The translations under genes and the position numbers were made by a program. A stretch of DNA of 29,204 nt from Paracoccaceae bacterium (GTDB lineage Bacteria; Pseudomonadota; Alphaproteobacteria; Rhodobacterales; Rhodobacteraceae). Under the pieces are notes generated by a model that did no database searches, was not told the DNA's origin, and was given only the letters and a program-made list of their open reading frames with translations. Where the stretch lies: contig DAOUQK010000006.1 of the NCBI GenBank assembly GCA_030625695.1, forward strand, positions 1 to 29,204, read 5' to 3'. This document shows positions 24,096-29,204 of this stretch, in pieces (positions within the stretch are counted from its first letter, which is position 1; every line of letters starts with the position of its first letter).

Positions 24096-25211
24096 CTAGT
24101 TCGACACATCGCGCCAGTTTTCGATGGCGGGATAGTTGGTTGAAATTGGATCGGGCCAGACATGTTCAGGACCGGTCAGCGGATCGCCCGAAAGCGATTC
24201 GAGGAAGGCCACAATGTCTTTTTGTTCGGCAAACGTCAGGCCAAGCGGCTTGATGCGTTCGTCTTTGTTGGCGTCTTCGCCGCCGCCCGCGTTGTAAAAC
24301 GCCACCACTTCGAACAACGTGTCGAAGGTGCCGTTATGCATGTACGGCGCGGTATAGGTCAGTTCGCGCAATGTGGGCGTGTTGAACTTGCCCACGTCAG
24401 ACCCGTCCGCCGGATGGCGAATGATCTGCGCCCCCACGTCGCGGCGGATATTCATATAGTTCTCGATGCCCATGAATTGCGCAAAGGCCGCATAGGTCAT
24501 GTGGCGCATCGGGTCGGACCAGATATCAGGGTTCTCGGCCACGCCAATGTTATAGGCTTGGTCATTCGTCAGGCGCGGGCCATCGTGGCAGGATATACAG
24601 CCTGCCTTGCCCTCAAACAGGGCCTGTCCACGGGTTGCACCTTCGGACATGGTGCCAGAGTCAAACGGAGCGCCGCGTGACGTCAGCGTGTTGAGGTATT
24701 CCGGGATCGCCTTGCGGATCGAGCCGTTCGATGGTTCGCCATAACCGGCGGCCGCGAACATTTCGACGTAAAGCGGGTCCTGCTTGACGCGTTCCTGCAT
24801 CAACCGCATATCCATGTTCATCATGTAATCTTCGGTGATGCTCTCGCGGGTCACATCGTTCAGGTTGGTGCCTATGCGCCCGTCGTGAAACCAATTGGCC
24901 GCCAGTGCGGTATTGATCAGGGTCGGCGTATTACGGAACCCTTTGGAGCCAGGGTATGCCTTGGACAACGCCAGACCATCGGAATAGCCATTTTCCGGCT
25001 GGTGGCAGCTGGAGCATGAAATTGCGGCATCCCCCGACAACCTTCTGTCAAAGAACAGACGTTGGCCCAGAAGGGCCTTGGCCTCGTTTATGTCTGGGGC
25101 AACAATCGGCCCCAGAGGATCAGCAAAGGCAGCCCCTGCCAACAGGGTCGCGCCCATAAGCGTTGCCCCCATTGTCAGCGCAAGACTGCGTTTGGATCGA
25201 GATATCGTCAT
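24096..25211 (-). CDS. Di-heme cytochrome c peroxidase-like protein (first in operon)
   Basis: This 371-residue periplasmic protein has a signal peptide ending near AGAAFA-D31. The heme motifs are C66-SSC-H70 (CSSCHQPENGYSDG) and C205-ISC-H209 (CISCHDGPRL). WFHDGRIGTN and YTAPYMHNGTFDTLFEVV match the CcpA/MauG family. It is the first gene after an FNR-type box and a candidate response-regulator site, and so leads the idrP-idrP-idrB-idrA operon. The likely role is peroxidase-type detoxification coupled to iodate reduction, drawing electrons from cytochrome c. The ribosome site AAAGGGAAATCA is clear. Assignment as IdrP1 or IdrP2 is open. Confidence 0.85.
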   Translation of the reverse strand: MTISRSKRSLALTMGATLMGATLLAGAAFADPLGPIVAPDINEAKALLGQRLFFDRRLSGDAAISCSSCHQPENGYSDGLALSKAYPGSKGFRNTPTLINTALAANWFHDGRIGTNLNDVTRESITEDYMMNMDMRLMQERVKQDPLYVEMFAAAGYGEPSNGSIRKAIPEYLNTLTSRGAPFDSGTMSEGATRGQALFEGKAGCISCHDGPRLTNDQAYNIGVAENPDIWSDPMRHMTYAAFAQFMGIENYMNIRRDVGAQIIRHPADGSDVGKFNTPTLRELTYTAPYMHNGTFDTLFEVVAFYNAGGGEDANKDERIKPLGLTFAEQKDIVAFLESLSGDPLTGPEHVWPDPISTNYPAIENWRDVSN

Positions 25212-25305
25212 TGATTTCCCTTTCTTGCTAAGTTGAATCCGGCCCGGGAATCACGAAACGGATAAGTGTCCTGCGCTAAATTCACTCCAGAGGCGGGCCG
25301 CTTCA

Positions 25306-25319
25306 TTGACGGGCGTCAA
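25306..25319 (-). promoter_or_regulatory. FNR/FnrL-type operator upstream of the peroxidase-reductase operon
   Basis: TTGAC-GGGC-GTCAA is a perfect dyad fitting TTGAY-N4-RTCAA. Its centre (25312.5) is 101 nt before the start codon. Activation from -41.5 would put the transcription start near 25271, with an AT-rich stretch (GAATTTA on the minus strand, 25277-25283) where a -10 element should be. Confidence 0.7.
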
Positions 25320-25325
25320 GATTCT

Positions 25326-25350
25326 GAGATTTAACAAAATTTAACATCTC
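25326..25350 (-). promoter_or_regulatory. AT-rich direct and inverted repeat next to the FNR box
   Basis: On the plus strand TTTAACA (25330-25336) is repeated at 25340-25346, a 10-bp period typical of OmpR-family response-regulator sites. The same DNA is also an imperfect inverted repeat (GAGATTTAA / TTAACATCTC). It would lie near -67 relative to the predicted start. It could also serve as a weak terminator of the upstream gene, but there is no GC-rich stem. Confidence 0.4.
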
Positions 25351-25381
25351 ATGGCGGGGCACCGCGGGCGTCGAGGCAGAC

Positions 25382-27646
25382 TCAGAAACGCCGACGCGCG
25401 CGCCATGCAATCAGCAGGAACGCCAACCCGGCCAAAGTAGCCCCCAAAATGGCCATTCCCATGGTTTTGGTCGGGTTATCCACCGGCTCCAGCAGAATCC
25501 AATACCAAGCGGTAAAGCTTTGGCGCAGCCCTTCCTCTCCGTTCAGGCCATCCCAGTTGGCAAAGGCAATGGGGGTATAAACCCCTTTGTTGAATTGTAG
25601 ATCCCCCGGCGATTCAGTTTCCAATGCGCGGGTGAATACCACCTGCCAGCGGCCATCTTTCCATGCGCCAGTGGCACTTAGAGCGGCACTATCGGTGCGG
25701 GGTTTTGGTGGTTTGTCCTGGCCTTTGGCATCACGAATTTCGACAGTGGCAGGCTGTTCAGGCTCTTGAGACGGGGCTTGCCAATACCACATGTTCACCG
25801 GATTACGCTTATCCCCCTGCCGGAAATAAGGTTTTTCGGCAGTACCGGTAAGGGCCGCGGGTATCTGAATCGCAATCGCATCGCGTGTGGCCGTCACATC
25901 ATCCAGTGCGTATTGCGCTTCCAACTCGGAACCCGGCACCGAATACGTGCGGTCATCCACATCAACCCGCAGGGCGATGTCATCAGCATTATATAGCGCG
26001 CGCACCGTCACCATGTCATTCAGCGAAAAGAACAGACGCGGTTCCTTGATGATATTAGGGCTAAGCCGAAACGTCATCGCCGGAGCGTTGTCCCATGCCG
26101 GATCGTCAGCATCGCCCGGCAGATCGCCATCAACCCGCACGGCGCGGATCACGCTGTCACCTTTGCTAAGCGGCGTGGCCGTATCACGCAAGCTCATGAC
26201 ATAAATCGCCGCCGCCCAGCGGTCTTCGATGCTCATATTGGTGGAATGTTCGGGCATCGGCGTGCTGGGAATACCGGCAGACAGACGTTGAAATACGTCT
26301 TCGGCATCAACTGTCCAACGCCATGTCTCGGGCCGGGTCAGATTGCGCGGCCAGATGCGGTTTTCCCAATCATCTTTCAGGCGCTTGCCCGAGGTGATGT
26401 TACCCCGCCCCGCCTCTCCGTGGCACTGAACGCATGCCTTTTCGAACTGCACCCGGCCATTGGCCAGCACTTGCGGCGTTACTTCGGGCGGTGTGCCCAG
26501 TTCAATTGGGGTCAGCTCCAAGTCTTCTTCGGTCTCTTCCTCCCAATAGCCGAACACCTTGATCTTATAGATCAGGGCGTCAATCTCGGAGTCGCTCAGA
26601 ATGGTTTTCCAGCCGGGCATCGCCGTTCCCGGCAACCCTTCGCGAATGGTCTCGCGCAGGTCGACATCGGTGGGAAATTCACTGTCGGCATCAGTGGTTT
26701 TATACTTGAACAGACCCAAAGTGAAGTCACGCGGGGCCGGATACATCCGCTCGGCCGCAATCCCCAGCCCATCGCCGTCATCGCCGTGGCACTGCGAACA
26801 GCGCTTGGTATAGATCGCATCCACCGCCTCTTCGTCCAGTTCACCACCCGGCGCGGGTTCTTCCGTTTCGGGCTCACCTGATTTCGCTTCCAGCTCCCAG
26901 GAACGTGGTTCAAACCCGGTATAGTCGTACAGGAACGAGATGATTTTCCAGACCTCATCCTCGTTCAGCATATCCTCCCAAACCGGCATGGCGGATACCC
27001 AAGGCGTGCCTTCCACTGGCAGGCCGGGGCCGCCTTTGGTGATACGCCAGAACAGGAACGCCTCTTGCAATTGCGCGATGGTGCCCACGTCCTGAAAGTT
27101 GATCGGGCGGGGGGTAAAGGCCCCGGCCAAATGGCCTGCCCCGTCCAGCAGGTCGCCGTGGCAATACATGCAGTTTTCATAGTACAGACCAGCGCCTTCG
27201 GCGACGATTTCCTGGTATTCGTCCGAAGTTTCGTCAAATTCGGTACGATACGGGTTTTCCAATGTCAGCAGATTATAGGTATTGCCATAGGCCTTGAGGC
27301 TGGACGGCGGGGCCGGATGCACGGTGCGCAATTCAACCGGCGAGACGATGGAAGGTTTGACCGCCTCATAGGTCAGCCAGCCGGTGCCGGCCACCACAGC
27401 GGTAAAGGCGGCAAAACGCAGGGCTTTGAGGTGAGGAGAGCCGAACAACGCCAGCAGGGGCGTTACGAACCGCGTGGCGGTTGCATTGTCAAACGTCACC
27501 ACCAACAACACGCCGACGGTGCAAATGACCATGTACTGGATCAGCAAGGAGGCCGGTAGCGGCGGGTTCAGGACATGTGCAAATACCGTATAAAGGCCAC
27601 CAAGAACCAGAAGGGCCAGGGTCAGGGGATGTTTCAGGAAGCCCAT
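25382..27646 (-). CDS. Tri-heme membrane cytochrome c with ethylbenzene-dehydrogenase-like heme domain
   Basis: This 754-residue protein has three N-terminal hydrophobic helices (about 7-25, 34-52 and 76-93). Three cytochrome c domains follow: C159-MYC-H163, C283-SQC-H287 and C405-VQC-H409. Each has a downstream Met-containing MPVW/MPGW/MPEH segment that can supply the sixth ligand. Residues about 500-735 resemble the EB_dh family of heme-b-binding beta-sandwich domains (ALRVDVDDRTYS, WYWQAPS, WQVVFTRALETE, FANWDG). A final TM helix and basic tail (FLLIAWRARRRF) end the protein. It lies 10 nt after the other cytochrome gene and probably forms with it and the bd-like subunit a membrane electron-transfer complex feeding periplasmic reductases. 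The fusion of three c-hemes with EB_dh between TM anchors is unusual. The direction of electron flow is inferred. Confidence 0.85.
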   Translation of the reverse strand: MGFLKHPLTLALLVLGGLYTVFAHVLNPPLPASLLIQYMVICTVGVLLVVTFDNATATRFVTPLLALFGSPHLKALRFAAFTAVVAGTGWLTYEAVKPSIVSPVELRTVHPAPPSSLKAYGNTYNLLTLENPYRTEFDETSDEYQEIVAEGAGLYYENCMYCHGDLLDGAGHLAGAFTPRPINFQDVGTIAQLQEAFLFWRITKGGPGLPVEGTPWVSAMPVWEDMLNEDEVWKIISFLYDYTGFEPRSWELEAKSGEPETEEPAPGGELDEEAVDAIYTKRCSQCHGDDGDGLGIAAERMYPAPRDFTLGLFKYKTTDADSEFPTDVDLRETIREGLPGTAMPGWKTILSDSEIDALIYKIKVFGYWEEETEEDLELTPIELGTPPEVTPQVLANGRVQFEKACVQCHGEAGRGNITSGKRLKDDWENRIWPRNLTRPETWRWTVDAEDVFQRLSAGIPSTPMPEHSTNMSIEDRWAAAIYVMSLRDTATPLSKGDSVIRAVRVDGDLPGDADDPAWDNAPAMTFRLSPNIIKEPRLFFSLNDMVTVRALYNADDIALRVDVDDRTYSVPGSELEAQYALDDVTATRDAIAIQIPAALTGTAEKPYFRQGDKRNPVNMWYWQAPSQEPEQPATVEIRDAKGQDKPPKPRTDSAALSATGAWKDGRWQVVFTRALETESPGDLQFNKGVYTPIAFANWDGLNGEEGLRQSFTAWYWILLEPVDNPTKTMGMAILGATLAGLAFLLIAWRARRRF

Positions 27647-27656
27647 AATTCTTACC

Positions 27657-28772
27657 CTATTCCGGTAGTTTCATCAGATAATCGAGCAGCAGGGTCATTT
27701 CACCCTCGCTCATGTCATCGCCAAAGTAATCGGGCATCATATCGGCCTCGTAGCCTTCGGTTATCTCGGCATTCGGGTCGATGATCGACGCTTTCAGCGC
27801 CTCGCGATCCATGCGCGCGCTAATGCCGTTCAGCTTTGGCCCGAGGTCCGCTTCGCTCCCTTCAAGGTCATGACACCCGGCACAGCCATATTCGTCGATC
27901 ACTCCGGCGGCATCGGTGATTGGCCCGTCGTCTTCCGGCTCTTCCGAAAGCACTGGTTCGGGCAAGTTCAGCAGATGGTCAATAATCAGCAGCAATTCGC
28001 TTGCGTGCATGTCTTCGCCCAATGTGTCAGGCATCAGTCCTTCGTCATAGCCTTCGGCAATCTGGGAATTGGGATCAAGGATTGCGCCCATCAGTGCAGT
28101 TCGGTCCATCCGGGCGCTGATGCCGCCCAAAGGCGGGCCCAGATCGGCACCAGAGCCGTTCAGATCGTGACAGGCCGAGCATGAGAATTTGTCGAGTGCT
28201 GCGATGATATCGGTTTCCGGGGCTTCGACCATGCCTTCGCCGCCGACAGGGGCCTCATCAACTGGCGTGTCTTCGGCAGTTGGCAGCGGCACCGTTGGCT
28301 CCATCCCGGCACGGTCCTGAAGAAAGGCGATAACGGCGTTCATCTCGACCGTGTTCAGTTCAATCGGCGCGGCGTCGACCACCGGCATCGGGCTTACCGT
28401 GTCGTTGGTGCCCTTTTTACCAAAGCCCGCAACGACATAGGCCGACGGTTCCAACATGGATATTCGAATGTAATCTTCAACCGCTGCGGGCCCTTCGCCT
28501 CCAACTGCCTCCAGACGGTCGGCAAACGTCACGGCCAAGTCCATCTCAAGTGTGTCAGGCGCGCGCCCCATACCGTTGTGGCATAAGGTACAAGTGCCCT
28601 TGCCCGAAAACAGGTCTTCGCCAAGGGAGATCATGCCCGCCATGTCCAGCCCATCAGTGGAAACCTCGATAGGTTCGGACAGGTCCGGTTCGACCTGCGG
28701 CAGGGTATGGGCGAAAATCGCGTAGAAGCAGAGAAGGGCCAGGCTAAACCCTATGACACGCAGGAATGTCAT
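27657..28772 (-). CDS. Membrane-anchored tri-heme cytochrome c with duplicated domain
   Basis: This protein has 371 residues from ATG 28772, which overlaps the stop of the preceding gene (ATGA). The open frame to 28817 lies inside that gene and was rejected. An N-terminal helix (FLRVIGFSLALLCFYAIFA) acts as an anchor. Heme motifs are C61-TLC-H65, C198-SAC-H202 and C297-AGC-H301. The second and third domains are near repeats of each other (LGPPLGGISARMDR vs LGPKLNGISARMDR; IAEGYDEGLMPD vs ITEGYEADMMPD), so one arose by internal duplication. Met residues in those segments are likely axial ligands. The protein is very acidic, fitting periplasmic docking to basic partners. It stands between a bd-like quinol-reacting subunit and a larger cytochrome, and so probably relays electrons. 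Confidence 0.87.
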   Translation of the reverse strand: MTFLRVIGFSLALLCFYAIFAHTLPQVEPDLSEPIEVSTDGLDMAGMISLGEDLFSGKGTCTLCHNGMGRAPDTLEMDLAVTFADRLEAVGGEGPAAVEDYIRISMLEPSAYVVAGFGKKGTNDTVSPMPVVDAAPIELNTVEMNAVIAFLQDRAGMEPTVPLPTAEDTPVDEAPVGGEGMVEAPETDIIAALDKFSCSACHDLNGSGADLGPPLGGISARMDRTALMGAILDPNSQIAEGYDEGLMPDTLGEDMHASELLLIIDHLLNLPEPVLSEEPEDDGPITDAAGVIDEYGCAGCHDLEGSEADLGPKLNGISARMDREALKASIIDPNAEITEGYEADMMPDYFGDDMSEGEMTLLLDYLMKLPE

Positions 28773-29203
28773 GATTCTGCCCCGGCCTGTTTGGTCTGCC
28801 CAAGACGCGACAGCCAAAACACGAACACCATTACGGCCATGAATGCCAGGGTAATGCCGGTGATGGTATTGCCCGCATCACCCAGCGTCGGGATGTAATT
28901 TTCAGGCGAATTATCCTTCATCACCGTGTAGATGTGCCAATTAGTGCGCAAGGAAGAACGGATATACCCCATCAGCCCCATCAGCCAGGTGAACGCCACC
29001 GGCAGCACAAACAAAGCATACTGAGAGCGCTCGGTCATCCGGCCCCAATGCACCTTTTCCGACTTGGCCCCGCGCAGCATGAACACGTCAATGATCACCG
29101 AACCGATGATGATGCTAAGCGTGGTAACAACCTGCGGCACCGACGCGCCGACCTTATAGACGGTCGGCGTGATATAGCCGTAAACCCCGGCGCCGACGAT
29201 ATT
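28769..29203 (-). CDS. Cytochrome bd-like oxidase subunit I homologue, C-terminal part (5' truncated by window)
   Basis: The frame is open to the right edge of the window, so the 144 visible residues are a C-terminus. The GTG at 29140 is internal. Three hydrophobic helices are visible: VVTTLSIIIGSVIIDVFML, YALFVLPVAFTWLMGLMGYI and TITGITLAFMAVMVFVFWLS. The segment MGYIRSSLRTNWHIYTVM followed by NYIPTLG resembles the end of CydA-like proteins that occur with multi-heme cytochromes c rather than with CydB. In this position it probably oxidises quinol and hands electrons to the cytochromes encoded downstream, but the heme-ligand region lies outside the window. Its stop overlaps the next start codon. 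Confidence 0.65.
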   Translation of the reverse strand, partial: NIVGAGVYGYITPTVYKVGASVPQVVTTLSIIIGSVIIDVFMLRGAKSEKVHWGRMTERSQYALFVLPVAFTWLMGLMGYIRSSLRTNWHIYTVMKDNSPENYIPTLGDAGNTITGITLAFMAVMVFVFWLSRLGQTKQAGAES

Positions 29204-29204
29204 G

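Noticed and set aside
25326..25350. Rho-independent terminator for the cytochrome c/EB_dh gene
   Set aside because: The inverted repeat is AT-rich and has a bulge and no T-run. A regulatory repeat is at least as likely.

Overview
The window looks like chromosomal DNA of a marine alphaproteobacterium, most likely a Rhodobacterales/Roseobacter-group organism. The reasons are the GC-rich codon use, a Roseobacter-type TauABC sulfonate importer, a C3-sulfonate catabolic pair (cuyA, hpsN), and two FnrL-type operator sequences (TTGAY-N4-RTCAA). No rRNA, tRNA or CRISPR array was seen.

Left part (1-7.6 kb). After the 3' end of a TPR protein there is an organosulfonate locus. On the minus strand lie a LysR regulator and then cuyA (L-cysteate sulfo-lyase type) and hpsN (histidinol-dehydrogenase-like sulfopropanediol dehydrogenase type), 3 nt apart. 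Divergently, on the plus strand, lies a taurine-type ABC importer (tauA-tauB-tauC). A 14-nt sequence is repeated exactly in both promoter regions and is a candidate operator of the LysR protein. The permease has an extra Ig/cadherin-like segment near its N-terminus.

Middle (7.6-11.2 kb). A decayed IS3-family fragment abuts the tauC stop codon and is followed by about 220 bp of unassigned DNA. Next come a divergent OmpR-family response regulator, which apparently starts at a CTG codon, and a hybrid PAS histidine kinase.

Right part (11.2-29.2 kb), all on the minus strand and read right to left, is a respiratory island. (i) The 3' end of a cytochrome-bd-like membrane subunit is followed by a tri-heme anchored cytochrome c and a large cytochrome c with a C-terminal ethylbenzene-dehydrogenase-like heme domain. 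(ii) After an FNR-type box come two di-heme peroxidases, a Tat-exported Rieske protein and an arsenite-oxidase-like molybdopterin enzyme, ending at a clear terminator. This combination matches the dissimilatory iodate reductase cluster (idrP-idrP-idrB-idrA). (iii) After a second FNR-type box comes a seven-gene operon: HEAT-repeat protein, cupredoxin, a 35-residue membrane protein, an FGE-like protein without catalytic cysteines, a tandem Usp protein, a radical SAM protein and a HemY-like oxidase. Usp and radical SAM carry repeated PCP-reductase-like domains, the fold known from tetrapyrrole-binding BchB/ChlB.

A working model is that quinol electrons pass through the bd-like/cytochrome c module to IdrAB in the periplasm, the peroxidases remove reactive by-products, and the third operon supplies heme/porphyrin handling or assembly. 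Both promoters seem to be oxygen-controlled. The iodate assignment rests on gene composition and recalled alignments. The third operon's role is inference and is the part most likely to be undescribed.
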